From NCBI GenBank assembly GCA_025345505.1, contig JANVCC010000011.1, forward strand, positions 1,683,849 to 1,747,848: DNA of 64,000 nucleotides, read 5' to 3'. Both the position numbers and the translations under genes were made by a program. Below are positions 24,571 to 35,258 of this stretch, in pieces; position 1 is the first letter of the stretch; each line of letters begins with the position of its first letter. The notes below the pieces were generated by a model that saw only the letters and a program-made list of their open reading frames with translations, was not told the DNA's origin and did not search any database. The DNA is from Todiramphus chloris collaris. Its lineage: Eukaryota; Chordata; Aves; Coraciiformes; Alcedinidae.

Positions 24571-25387
24571 TCATAGTATCATAGAATCTTTTGGGTGGGA
24601 AGGGACCTTTCAAGGTCATCTCATCCAACCCCCCTGCAGGGAGCAGGGACATCTGCAGCTAGAGCAGGTTGCTCAGAGCTCCAGCCAACCTCACCTGGAA
24701 TGTTCCCAGGGATGGGGCATCAACCACCTCTCTGGGCAACCTGGGACAGGGTCTCGTTACCTTCTTCATAAAAAGTATCTTCCTTATATCCAGTTTAATT
24801 CTCCCAATCTCCCCTCTTTTAGTTTAAAACCATGACCCCTTGTCCTGTTGCAACAGGCCCTGATAGAAAGTCTGTCCCCATCTTCCTGATAGCCCCCCTT
24901 TAGTCTCCCTGAAGCCTTCTCTTCTCCAGGCTGAACAACCCCAGCTCTCTCAGCCTGGCCTCCCAGCAGAGGGGTTCCAGCCCTCCCAGCATTGCTGTGG
25001 CCTCCTCTGGCCCTGCTCCAACAGGTCCCTGTCTCTCCTGTGCTGAGGACTCCAGAGCTGGACCCAGCACTGCAGGGGGTTCTCCCCAGAGCAGAGCGGA
25101 GCAGAGGGGCAGAATCCCCTCCCTGACCTGCTGCCCACGCTGCTCTGGATGCAGCCCAGGATGCCATTGGCTTCTGTGCTGTACACGCATGTTGCCGGCT
25201 CACGTCCAGCTTTTTTTTCATCCACCAGCACCCCCAAGTCCTTCTTTGCAGCGCTGCTCTCCATCCCTTCATCCCTCAGCATGGGCTGATACCAGGGGTT
25301 GCCCCGACCGAGGTGCAGGACCTTGCACCTGGCCTTGTTGAACTTCATGAGGTTTATGTGGGCACACTTCTCAAGCTTGTCCACTTC
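24571..25387 (-). mobile_element. CR1 LINE, 5'-truncated, about 820 bases (type B)
   Basis: From the left: tail tcatagtatcatagaatc, 'gggtgggaagggacctttc', 'cccctgcagggagcagggac' and 'catctgcagctagagcaggt'. The antisense of ORF2 follows up to 'cttgttgaacttcatgaggt' and 'ctcaagcttgtccac', where it is truncated. It is GC-rich relative to its surroundings in 24900-25350 and is the longest well-preserved type B copy. A second type B copy lies in the opposite orientation 387 bases to the right. Confidence 0.97.
24950..25384 (-). pseudogene. CR1 ORF2 fragment, open for 144 codons then frameshifted
   Basis: The first about 50 residues follow the CR1 ORF2 region beyond the reverse transcriptase core, with 'KFNKARCKVLHLGRGNP' and '[18 protein letters not shown]'. 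A frame change near the middle ('VDEKKAGREPATCVYS') moves the true CR1 reading into the neighbouring frames, where 'RLRELGLFSLEKRRLQGD' (about 24900-24960) and 'NRTRGHGFKLKEGRLGEL' are still readable. The 144-codon open frame is thus a mosaic of real and out-of-frame sequence. It is a transposon relic and not a host gene. Confidence 0.88.
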
Positions 25388-25773
25388 TATTATACCAAGT
25401 TTATGCTCATTCCTGCTTTACAAAAGCAGAGGGAAATTGCTTAGGGACTTCTGTGTATAAAACCCCAGGTGGCTTCTCTTCTGTGCATTAACATTCAGAG
25501 TGAAGACAAGGGTATTGAAAAAAAAAGCAAGATGATCATTCCCTTAGCAGGATGCTTTAACCTTCTGGCAGCAGTGCTGAGATGGACAAAAGCTGCTTTT
25601 CCAGGGAAGCTGCCAATCAGTGGTTCACAGCTGGAAAGGATTGACTCACCAACATAAACTGAAAGGTGTTTAGAGTCTGAAACAATATAATAATAAAAAT
25701 CTTTGGCCTTTTTTGGGAGGGAAGTGAATTTCTGCTCGAAGTGAAATAAGTGGGTTGGAATAATTATCTCTCC
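25388..25773. other. spacer between inverted CR1 copies
   Basis: 386 bases of AT-rich sequence with no recognised feature. It would form the loop if the flanking inverted CR1 copies paired. Confidence 0.5.
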
Positions 25774-26179
25774 TATGAGGCCAGTCTAAGAGAGTTGGGT
25801 TGTTCAGCCTGAAGAAGAGAAGACTCCAGGGAGACCTTCCTGCAACCTTTCAGTACTTAAAAGGGGCCTGTCAGGGACAGACTTTTTTATCAGTCCCTGT
25901 TTTGACAGGGCAATGGGTGATAGTTTTAAAATAAAAGAGGGTAGATCTAAACTAGATATAAGGAAGAATTTATTTTTTTTATGATGAAGGTGGTGACACA
26001 CTGGCCCAGGTTGCTCAGAGAGGTGGTCAATGCCCCATCCCTGGGAACATTCAAGGTCAGTTTGGAAAGGGACTGAGCAACCTGCTCTAGTTGCAGATGT
26101 CCCTGCTCCCTGCAGGGAGTGTGGACTAGATGAGCTTGAAAGGTCCCTTCCCACCAAACCATTCTATGATTCTGTATGA
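25774..26179 (+). mobile_element. CR1 LINE, 5'-truncated, about 400 bases (type B)
   Basis: It starts at 'tatgaggccagtctaagaga' and continues with 'gggttgttcagcctgaagaa', 'gaccttcctgcaacctttca', 'aaactagatataaggaagaa', 'ggttgctcagagaggtggtc' and 'gcaacctgctctagttgcag'. It ends with 'ttcccaccaaaccattctat' and a gattctgtatga tail. The 3' UTR is the same type as the minus-strand copy at 24571, so the two form an inverted repeat of about 400 bases per arm. Confidence 0.96.
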
Positions 26180-27280
26180 CAATTATATTAACCACTGTAC
26201 TGGGGCAGTCAGGAAAGATGGGGCTGTGTTTCAGTGACATAAACGGTGAAAGAAATTGCTTCAGGGTTCTTGTTAAGCAGCAATGGGATACAGTCAGTGT
26301 TGTATTGCACATCCATGCCTGCTCACCAGTGAAATTTTCTCAAAGGATAAGTCAGCATGTAATATTACTAATTCATGTCCAATCTTGGTGCTTTACACTT
26401 TTGTTCCCAGACTGGTGGTTGGCCTTTCACTTTTTCCCGGATTCACACCAGTACAACCCCATGGGTATGAAAGTTTTCAGTGGAGTAAAAGTGGCTAAGC
26501 ATCAAAAAAAAAATGGTGCACTCATCACTGCTCCTAAATAAGTCCATAAGAAATAGCATTGATGTGGCACTGTCCCATTCACAGTGCAGCGTGGATATGT
26601 AGATAGAAATAACTGCTGTATTAATGACTAAGCAGATTACCACAGATTACTAAACAGATTACCTTTACCACATCAGGAACCCAGCACAACACAAGGTTCA
26701 TTGACATTTACTGAAATCTTGGTGACTCTGGAGCTTTTCTTCCCGGAGAAATCCCAGTGTATCTGGGAAGTGTTCAGAGCATTGCTGTGATTATTAAAAG
26801 CCAGGCTTTGGGTATTTGCTCAATGCCATACCACTGTACAATGCAGACCAGAGCTACAGATTACAGAAACCTTTGCTCAAAGGATTCATCTTAACCATTC
26901 CTGCCTGTCTTTTTCCTTAGCATGATTTCATTGGCTTTCTATCTTATAAATACCACACTGCAAATGACGTAGATGTCTGTGTGCCTGATTATGCTTGTGC
27001 ATTATTGGCTTCTTCTATCCAGCCCTTTAGTCCTATCTGATCATTGTAAATTTTCATGAGTTTCTTTTTCTTTCTGACTGTTTATTTTTGACCTGTAATA
27101 TCTGGGGAATTGCCACAGAATAATTATTTATCAGGAAGCCTACACTGTATGGTGGTTTGTAAATGTCACGATCTTTTAATCTGAAAGAAAAATCTTGTCT
27201 GGTGTGTGGGTATAATGTGTAGGAGTTGCTGGTCAACACTGTTTCACTTCGGGGGTTTTTTTTTTGTCCTTTCTCAAAGT
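26180..27280. other. unique non-coding sequence
   Basis: No recognised features. A 121-codon open frame at 26176-26541 overlaps the CR1 tail at its start and has no recognisable domain. Confidence 0.4.
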
Positions 27281-27407
27281 AGAATCATGGAATCATGGAA
27301 TTTTGCAGGTTGGAAAAGACCTTTAGAATCATCGATTCCAACAGCCAACCCAGTACTGCCCGTCACTAAACCATGCCCCTGAGCACCACATCTACACATC
27401 TTTAAAT
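27281..27407 (-). mobile_element. short CR1 LINE 3' fragment (type D)
   Basis: The tail agaatcatggaatcatgga is followed by 'caggttggaaaagaccttta', 'cagccaacccagtactgccc', 'gtcactaaaccatgcccct' and 'gagcaccacatctacacatc'. It ends at 'tttaaata', which passes directly into an AAAT microsatellite. Confidence 0.92.
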
Positions 27408-27459
27408 AATAAATAAATAAATAAAAGTTAAATAATACATACTAAATAAATAAATAAAG
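27401..27459. repeat. (AAAT)n microsatellite
   Basis: Several AAAT units with interruptions (aaataaataaataaa, then taaataaataaataaa). It starts inside the CR1 motif 'tttaaata' and appears to have grown from it. Confidence 0.93.
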
Positions 27460-30400
27460 TAGCTTCAGGATCCACAGCTCTATGTTAATTGCTCGTTTTC
27501 ACCATATAAGCTCCTCTTCATTCTCCTGTAAGAACAGGAAGGAGGCTTGAGAGGGCCCCACGGGGATTGAATTTCAGTACCTTCTGCCTCAAAATATATC
27601 AAAAAAATATTGTTTCTGCTATGTCTGAGTCCCGTGGGGCAAAAGTGGTTGGCACCATTTCTTAGCTTTCCCCACACAGCCACTGTCAGTGTTTCAAGGT
27701 GCCCTTGTTCTGCACTGTGGTTGTGTTACTGTCTTGGCAGGCTGCTGAGCGCCACTTCAGTGGTTTCACCTCTTGCAGTGTTTTCCAGGCTGTTAATCAG
27801 CTTGCACACAAAAGCAGCCTCCAGGGCAGCCCCTGGGGATGTCCCCACCTTCCACAGTTAAGGCCACAGAGTGTCTGTCCAGGAGCATTAGTGTCTGCAC
27901 AGGTCCTTTCAGCAACATCAGGAGCTAAGACCGTGGCTGGTGCAAGCCCCATCCCATCCTGTTTTTGTACAGGTCAAGGGAGCTGGGCAGTGATGGAGGA
28001 CTGTGAGCATCACCGAGTCAAGAACTGTCCACAGGGTGTGATACTTAGATGCCACTTCACCCACCACTGGAGTTCAGTTGAATATTTTGCTGTTGGATTG
28101 TATGCAAGCAGCACTGCCCTGCAGCCTGAGAGGAGGGATGGAGTGCCAGAGAAGGGATTTGGTGAAAACTGGTCTTGTAAGGGGCAAAAGCGATCAATCC
28201 TATGGATTTAAATCTTTATCTGTAAGATGAGGGAAGCCCATTGACCTGATTTTCTAGTGGTTTTATGTGGGACACCTGCTAAACTCAGTTGTGCACAATA
28301 CCATTAAAAAAAAATAGAGGTTCTTTATATCTCACATACCTCCGAACTCAGCTGCCTGAGTCCTGTGTTGGGCAGTATTTTCTGAGGCAAAATCAGCATG
28401 TATTTTGTGACAGGAATGACTTTTGATAGCCCAGATGGTTTTGGGGTTGTCTCAGCTATAATTCGCTATATGGACATGCAGCCTGATAAGGTTTAGCAGG
28501 AGTTCCGGCTATCTTCCCCTGATTTATGATAGTAGTTTATGAGAAAGGGGAGCCGTACTGCAGCCGAAGGCTGCCACCTTCATGCACAAGTAGAGCTTGG
28601 TGTGAATCTAAATTGGTCTCAGAAGGCATGAACCCCTCCACCAGCAGATCTGGAGGAGTAAAATTCCCCTAAACCTTCTGCTGCCACTGAAGCTCTGCTC
28701 TGAGACGGATGATGCCAATCAGAGGTATGATGAGATGTTTCCTCCAGCATCAAGCTCTCCATTGCATAGGCTGCTTCCATTTCTTCATTTCCTCTGCTCT
28801 AGCCTGACGCCGTTTTTTGCTTTCACTCCTACCTAGTGACCTTTTCATTCACAAAATAGCTTTTGTTTTATTGCTTTTATCATCTCTTACTTTCAAACCT
28901 GATCTGAAGATGTCTCATGTCTGCATCTGGTGGAGTCTGGGTCCTTGTTTACAAAAAAAGAGGGTAAAATGTAATACTGCAGCATCACACCCAATAAACT
29001 GCATTTGTAGCTCGCTAAGTTATAGGCCTGAAGTCAACGAACACTTAAACTCTTCACTTTTAAGACCTCTAAGAGATGTCTGCAGCCTCCAGCATGGGAT
29101 GGATTCACATAAAGCTTTGCTGAAAGGTCAAGTTTCTTAAGCTGCTGTTCCAAATTTTGTTGCAACTGAACATAACAAAAGAGAACTGCTGTCTAGGAGT
29201 TGTCTGGTGGTCAATAATAAACAAAACCTAACAAATAGGAGCCTACAGAGCATTAAAAAAAGATTTAAAAAGTGACACTGTGATGTCCTGAGCTGTCTGG
29301 CTCTCCCTAGGCAGAGGTCTCCTGCTATCCCCCTTCAAACTGCGAGGAGGCTGGACAGCTGGGATGTGTCCGCAGTGAACTGTAGTTTCCTCCTAAGAAA
29401 CTATCACTGCCAAGAGAAATCATCTTGTGCAAGTCTTTGCTTTTTCAAAATTATTCCTTCTTTCCACATTTCCCTGGGCTGCACTCTGACCCTACCGCAG
29501 GGTCAGAAGAGAGCAAGTCACCTAAGCAAACCACTGACTCACATACACTGTCACCTCTAATTGGCAAAGATTGCTCAAAGCAAGGCCAGACACATTTGTT
29601 GCACAAACTCAAACAACTTGCAGATGGACTTTTGCCTTCTTTTCCTGTTTTTTTTTAATGAATTCTTTTCATACTTCATATTCAGTTGGTTGCAGCTCAT
29701 TTGCTTCCTTGCTGTTCTGATGATTCTGTAACTCCTTGGAGGTAAGTGCTATTTATACAACTGCTGGTGCAAAGACAATTGTACTTGCAGGAGTTGATGC
29801 AACACTTGGTTTGAGCCCAGCCCTGTCTTCCTACTGGAGCCACACCACACGTGGGACCACACGTTCCCACCTCTTGTTGATGCATAAGAGATATCAACAG
29901 TGTCTTGGGATAATACCTGGGTGCAGGTCCTTCTAGAGGGGAAGGGATAGGAGTCAGCCTCAGGACACAACATCTGTCCCAATGACATGTTTCATCACAG
30001 CAGATCATGCTGCATATGCCTGAAGCTGGTAGACATCTCTGGCTGGGTATGCTCTGAGGAGCAGAAGCTTTCAGATACACCAGGGAAGGCCACCAGATGC
30101 CTTGGAGATCATAACTAGCAATTGTCACTCCACTTGATGCGCTGTGCATCTTGAGATGACTTACAGGCAGGCAAAGTCTTTCCATCACCTCCAGCCTGCT
30201 CTGGATTGGGCCCAGCATGCATCATCATGGTCGTGATGTGTGGTGTGATCCTTTTGTATATACACAACTCTGTTACCAAGTAAGGTTTCTTTTAAGGATG
30301 TAACATTGTGCAGCAAGATCGTGGGCTTACAGGGAGGGGACAATATAAGCTCGGGTTTTTTTCTAAACCTCTCATTCCTCCCCACCCCTCCTCCTTTTCT

Positions 30401-32080
30401 TTTGAGTTTTATTTTTAAAATGGTCTGTCAGGTTTGTTGCCAAATATTGGTTCATCACTTTTTTTGTGAAACCTTCACAGCTGGGGACTTTCCATGGGAT
30501 GGGTTGTTTGGAAAAAGTGATGTAAACTGTAAATCGTGTCTTAATTTGTCTTATACCGTCTAAGCCTGGGAAAGCATGTCATCTTTCTGAAGATAATACA
30601 CAGTCTCTGAAACTCAGCAGGTATCCATTGAAAACTCACACCAGCAATAAAAGTCACGGTTACTTTTAGAAATGACTGTTAGCATGTATAGCTGATCTGA
30701 AAATGAGATAATTAAATGTATGCATCAGATAAAACTTTTTTTCCTTCCTTAACTTCCTACTGATAATGACACTATATAAGAGAATAATTGACAACTGAAA
30801 CATTTTAAATGAGATTTCGATAATCACCTGGTAAGTTAGCTATGTTTCTTTCAATTTTTTGTGCCAATACAGAAAAAAGCAAGGCCTGGAGTTCAAAACC
30901 TATGTCTTGAGCTAAACATTCTCTCATGTGATGTGCTGCTGTTTAGGAGAGAGGCAAAGTTTGAGAGCTTGTGGGGATTTTTGTCGCAGATGATCACACT
31001 GCTCTTCTGAGTATTTTCCAACAAAAATACAGGACAGGATGTTAAACTAATTCACAATGTAAATTCATGTCATCCAATGAAAGTTCATCAGATGTCTTGG
31101 TTAAATGACATCTTACCAAAATAATGTTCTCTGCTTTTGAAAACTGACATAAGGGTTGTGCCTATATTTGTATACATTTGTTTACTTTAGCTTTACTACA
31201 CAAGAAAAGTAAAAACTTAGATCTTTGTGCTTTGCATCTTGAAGGAATTCATAGGACTTTACTCATAATAAATACTTAAAACAGTGATTTAAAAAAAAAA
31301 CATTTGTAGCAAGATTCTTACCAAATGCAACTGGGCAGGATACATACGACATTAAACCTAGTCTGAATGAATGTCTCAACCCTACTGAAATGCAACTGCT
31401 TGGTAGCTGAAATATTAAAAGCCACAAGTATTTGATGGTTCATTGTGCTAGACCTTTTACATTCTGTAGATGTGCAAGGGGAAGAAAACTTAAACCACAG
31501 AATTTTCTAGACCAGAATTTTTAAACCTTGTTCTTAAATTAGGCTTTTAAACCTATATTTAGATGCTTCAAGTCTGATAATATTTCAAACGTGCTAAGCA
31601 CCTCTGTTTTCCATTGACACATTGGCTTCTCAACACTTCTCTGAATGAGATCACGTTTCTCAGAAAGCCTAAATAGGGCTGTAGGTACCCAGGTTTGACT
31701 CATTAGCCTGAAAATTTCACACTAAAACTGAGTCTCCACCCTAAAGACTGTAAATAACTACTGAAGCAAACCCCAATGCTTACAGTGCTTGTGAAAAAGA
31801 CACATGGTAGTTGTGATCCCTTAAAAGGGAATGTAGGTTTACCAAGGAATTTGACCATAAAAGTTGTGGCAAAGGTACCTCCCAGAAAGGTAGCAGACAA
31901 TAATCAAAAAGATTTATGTTAATTGACACTCGTGTGCCCATAATGTAGAGGTTGGTATAGAGTCCTTAGAAATTGTCGCGTAAGAACACAAGCAGCTCTT
32001 GAATATCACTCCCCACCCTAGTCTGAACCCAGCCAGGATCATGCCAGCAAAGAACAGAGCTCTTACAAGGGTGAGAAACA
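27460..32080. other. unique non-coding sequence
   Basis: 4.6 kb without recognised repeats. Open frames of about 170 codons occur at 27699-28211 (plus) and 29697-30218 (minus). Neither has recognisable motifs, and their cysteine- and serine-rich composition mirrors local base content. The part from about 30640 to 31950 is notably AT-rich. Confidence 0.45.
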
Positions 32081-32892
32081 TCACAGAATCACAGAATCTT
32101 AGGGGTTGGAAGGGACCTCAAAAAATCGTCTAGTCCAACCCCCCTGCAGGAGCAGGATCACCCAGAGCAGGTCACACAGGAATGCATCCAGGTGGGTTTT
32201 GAATGTCTCCAGAGAAGGAGACTCCACCGCCTCTGTGGGCAGCCTGTTCCAGTGTTCTATCATCCTCACTGTGAAAAAGTTTCTCCTTACATTTACATGG
32301 AACCTCCTATGTTACAGCTTGCACCAGTTGCCCCTTGTCCTATCATTCGACATCACTGAGGAGAGCCTGGCTCCCTCCTCCTGACACTCACCTTTTACAT
32401 ATTTTTAAACATTAATGAGGTCACCCTTCAGTCTCCTCCAAGCTAAAGAGACGCATGTCCCTCAGCCTTTCCTCATAAGGGAGATGTTGCACTCCTTTAA
32501 TCACCTCTGTAGCTCTGCACTGGACTCTTTCAAACAGTTCTCTGTCCTTCTTGAACTGAGGGGCCCACGACTGGACAAAAAAATTCCAGATGCAGCCTCA
32601 CCAGGCAAAGTAGAGGGTGAGGAAAAACTCTCTCAACCTACTAACTACACCCCTCTAATACACCCCAGGATGCCACTGGCCTTCTGGGCCATGAGGGCAC
32701 ATTGCTGGCTCATGGTCATCCTGCTGTCCAACTAGGACCCCCAGGTCCCTTTCCCCCATGCTACTCTCTAACAAGTCAATCCCCAACCTATACTGGTACG
32801 TAGGGTTGTTCTTTCCCAGATGCAAGACTCTACACTTGCCCTTGTTATATTTCATCAAATTTCTGCTCACCCATCTCTCCAGCCTGTCTAGT
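32081..32892 (-). mobile_element. CR1 LINE, 5'-truncated, about 810 bases (type C, 'catccaggtgggttttgaat' variant)
   Basis: Tail tcacagaatcacagaatct, then 'aggggttggaagggacctc', 'cccccctgcaggagcaggat', 'gcagcctgttccagtgttct' and 'tcagtctcctccaagctaaa'. ORF2 antisense follows with 'cttgcccttgttatatttca' and 'catctctccagcctgtct', where it ends. It shares its 3' UTR variant with the copy at 14312. Confidence 0.97.
32655..32870 (-). pseudogene. CR1 ORF2 fragment
   Basis: A 71-codon open frame inside the CR1. The residues 'KYNKGKCRVLHLGKNNP', 'YRLGIDLLESS' and 'ERDLGVLVGQQ' match the CR1 ORF2 segment just after the reverse transcriptase core. After 'DLGVLVGQ' the frame slips, and the continuation ('PHGPEGQWHPGVY') is the out-of-frame reading of the conserved 'KKANGILGC' region. 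A dead fragment. Confidence 0.88.
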
Positions 32893-33199
32893 TCAAAAAA
32901 CCTCCTTGTTGGGTCTTTTCCACTTTCTTACTGCAGCTGAAGACACCTTTCTGGCATTTCAGACTTTCTGGTGGTTTCAATATACAAATACTGTGAATTC
33001 ATGCATCTCCCACAGCTCTCCATGCTGCATCTGCTGGAGCCATCCCTATGACTAGGAAAAAGCAGTCTCTAAACTAGGGAAACTGGTACAGGTCCAAGCA
33101 GCCTTTTGTCAGTGCAAGGTGCATCAGATGAGTATCAACTGGGGTTACGATTTTTCTTGTAGGTACCTGACTGCTCTTGAAATGGCCTGAGACCTCCAA
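32893..33199. other. unique non-coding sequence
   Basis: Short interval between a minus-strand and a plus-strand CR1, with nothing recognised. Confidence 0.4.
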
Positions 33200-33671
33200 A
33201 TGCAGGCCAAGGAGGACAAAGGGATAAGGTTCAACAAGGCCAAATGCCAGGTCCTGCACTTGGGTCACAACAATCCCATGCAACAGTCTTAGGGCAGAGT
33301 GGATGGAAACTGACTGTCAGAAAAGGTGTGTTGGTTGGCAGCTGGCTGAAGATGAGCCAGCATGTGCTTAGGTGGCCAAGAAGGTCACCAGCATCCTGGC
33401 TTGCATCAGTACTAATGTAGCCAGAAGGAGCAGGGAAGTGATCATCCCAAGGGGAGGTTTAGATTGGATATTAGTCAGAATTTCTTCAGAGAAAGAGTTG
33501 TCAAGGTCTGTCCCAGGCCGCCTAGGGCAGTGATGGAGTACCCATCCCTGGAGGCATTTCAAAGCCATGGAGATGTGGTGCTGAGGGACATGTGACTTGG
33601 CAGTGCTGGATTAATGGTTGGATTTGATGATTTTAAAGGTCTTTTCCAACCTAAATGATTCTGTGGTTCTA
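33200..33671 (+). mobile_element. CR1 LINE with large internal deletion (type D)
   Basis: The 5' part covers ORF2 from 'aaggttcaacaaggccaaat' and 'gtcctgcacttgggtcacaa' to 'agggaagtgatcatccc'. At about 33448 the sequence jumps straight to the 3' coding block 'ggggaggtttagattggata', skipping roughly 300 bases that are present in the type D copy at 12978. The 3' end is complete: 'gtgatggagtacccatccct', 'ggattaatggttggatttga', 'cttttccaacctaaatg' and a tail attctgtggttctac. Confidence 0.95.
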
Positions 33672-34233
33672 CCTCCAGGTTATAAAACCATTTTCTTACC
33701 ACTGACTTTCTCCTAAAACCCCCAGCTCCTAGAACTGGTAGGTCTGGGTGAGGTTTGGGTTCAGTCTCTGGAGTTGATATGATTTGTTACAAGTCTCGAA
33801 TCCACAGGGATTCGTCAGGTTCCCATTCCTCCTGCCAGGAGCAATCCAGCTGCTCCACTGCTGTTTTGAGCTCAGAAGCGCAGCAGTAACTGTGGGAAGG
33901 AAAGGTATTACAAAAGATAAATTGCGGGATATTTGGGGTCAGGTTTTCCACTCATGGTGTTTTAAGCTTCCATGCTTTGTGTAACATATTGTGGGATGTG
34001 AAGGCACTTGCATCACCTGTATGTGTTGTAGAGAAAGCATGAGCCTAATCCCCTACAGATGCCCCAGAATTTTCATTGTGCCTGGAAATCCTACTGCATC
34101 AGAAAGTTGCTACATATCCTGTAGTCCACAGTGTGTTGGATTCCTGTTGCTACAGAGAAGTAAAAATGACAAAAACAGTGTCTGAGTCAGATAAAGTGGT
34201 CAGCCCTCAGACCAGACTATCAGTTACATGTAT
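33672..34233. other. unique non-coding sequence
   Basis: No recognised features. Confidence 0.4.
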
Positions 34234-34349
34234 CTTTATTTTATTTTATAGAATCATAGAATGCTTTGTGTGGAAGGAATTTTATTTTTATTTTATTTTA
34301 TTTTATTTCATTTCTTTTATATTTTATTATTTTAATAATTTTATTTTGT
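34234..34349. repeat. (TTTTA)n low-complexity region
   Basis: Pentameric TTTTA-type units with interruptions, holding a CR1-tail-like segment within them. Confidence 0.9.
34248..34284 (-). mobile_element. CR1 3'-tail relic, first copy
   Basis: 'tatagaatcatagaatgctt' followed by 'tgtgtggaaggaatttt' equals the first 35 or so bases of a minus-oriented CR1 3' end, then plunges into TTTTA repeats. Nothing further of the element is present. Confidence 0.7.
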
Positions 34350-34386
34350 TTTATAGAATTATAGAATACTTTTGTTTGGATGGTAT
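34350..34386 (-). mobile_element. CR1 3'-tail relic, second copy
   Basis: 'ttatagaattatagaatact' followed by 'tttgtttggatggtattta' is a diverged copy of the segment at 34248. It is in the same orientation and with the same flanking T/A repeats, so the two look like a tandem duplication. Confidence 0.65.
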
Positions 34387-34430
34387 TTATTATTATTATT
34401 ATTAATTCTTTTATTTTCTTTTCTTTTTCG
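34385..34430. repeat. (TTA)n / T-rich simple repeat
   Basis: ATT/TTA trinucleotides (tattattattattatta) run into a T-rich, C-interrupted stretch. Confidence 0.9.
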
Positions 34431-35046
34431 TTATCTAAAGAAATATCATTTTGAAACAAGCCTCAGACTTTGGTGCAATAGCTAAATGGTTGTCAGGTCT
34501 TGGGCAAGACACAAGAGACGTGATTCCTTACACAAGACTTTAGATGCCTGTTGTCCATATATGATTGAGTCACCCATTACTCCCTTTACAGTCAGTAAAG
34601 AGATACGGGCACTTTTAGGTTGCGATTCATCTGCCTTGACTTAGACATCTGCTCCCCAGGAAGGTGAATCGCACCTCGGGAGTGTCTCCCCTTTGGTCAC
34701 AAGGAGAGCCCCAGGGTGAGTCAAACCCTAGGATGCTTTTGGTTAGAATGATCCCACCCTTATCTATGCCTCTACTTCCCATCTTTAAAAGAGATCTACC
34801 TTACCCCCTGAGTCAATGTGGTCAGGCAGTTAACATTCACTTTCTTTGAATGCAAGGAGTGACTTTTAAGTGACAACTGCTTGTTTTCTCTATCAAGGTC
34901 CTGGGATTTTCAGAAGTGGTATGCAATGTGTTAGATATGGTTATTTATTACTTAATTTGTGCTAGTGCCTAAGAAATCAGAAGGATGAAATACGAAACCA
35001 TAGGAGCATACATTTAAGAGGTTCCAAAGGCATTTAAATTCTGATT
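34431..35046. other. unique or unrecognised sequence
   Basis: No firm call. The segment around 34580-34760 has a texture (ggttgcgattcatctgcctt, then gggtgagtcaaacccta) that reminded me of a dispersed bird repeat, but I cannot name a family. Confidence 0.3.
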
Positions 35047-35258
35047 TCATAGAATCATATAGACTCATAGAATGGTCTGGACTGGAAGGAACCTCAGAGA
35101 TCATATAGTTCCAACACCCCTGCCATAGGCAGGGACACCTCCCGCTAGACAAGGTTGCTCAAAGCCCCATCCAGCCTGGCCTTGACCACCTCCAGGGATG
35201 GGGCATCCCCAGCTTCCCTGAGCAACCTGTTCCAGTGTCTCACTGCCCTCACAGTGAA
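35047..35258 (-). mobile_element. CR1 LINE 3' fragment (type A)
   Basis: Tail tcatagaatcatatagactc, then 'ggaaggaacctcagagatc', 'cctgccataggcagggacac', 'caaggttgctcaaagcccca', 'ccaccgtccagg'-type wording and 'gagcaacctgttccagtgtc'. It is cut at 'ccctcacagtgaa'. The body is well preserved despite the short length. Confidence 0.96.

Noticed and set aside
27699-28211. 170-codon plus-strand open frame
   Set aside because: No domain or homology recognised, and the start codon lies in unremarkable context. Treated as a chance frame.
29697-30218. 173-codon minus-strand open frame, cysteine- and serine-rich
   Set aside because: The composition follows local base content, no motif is regularly spaced as in a cysteine-rich domain, and no family was recognised.
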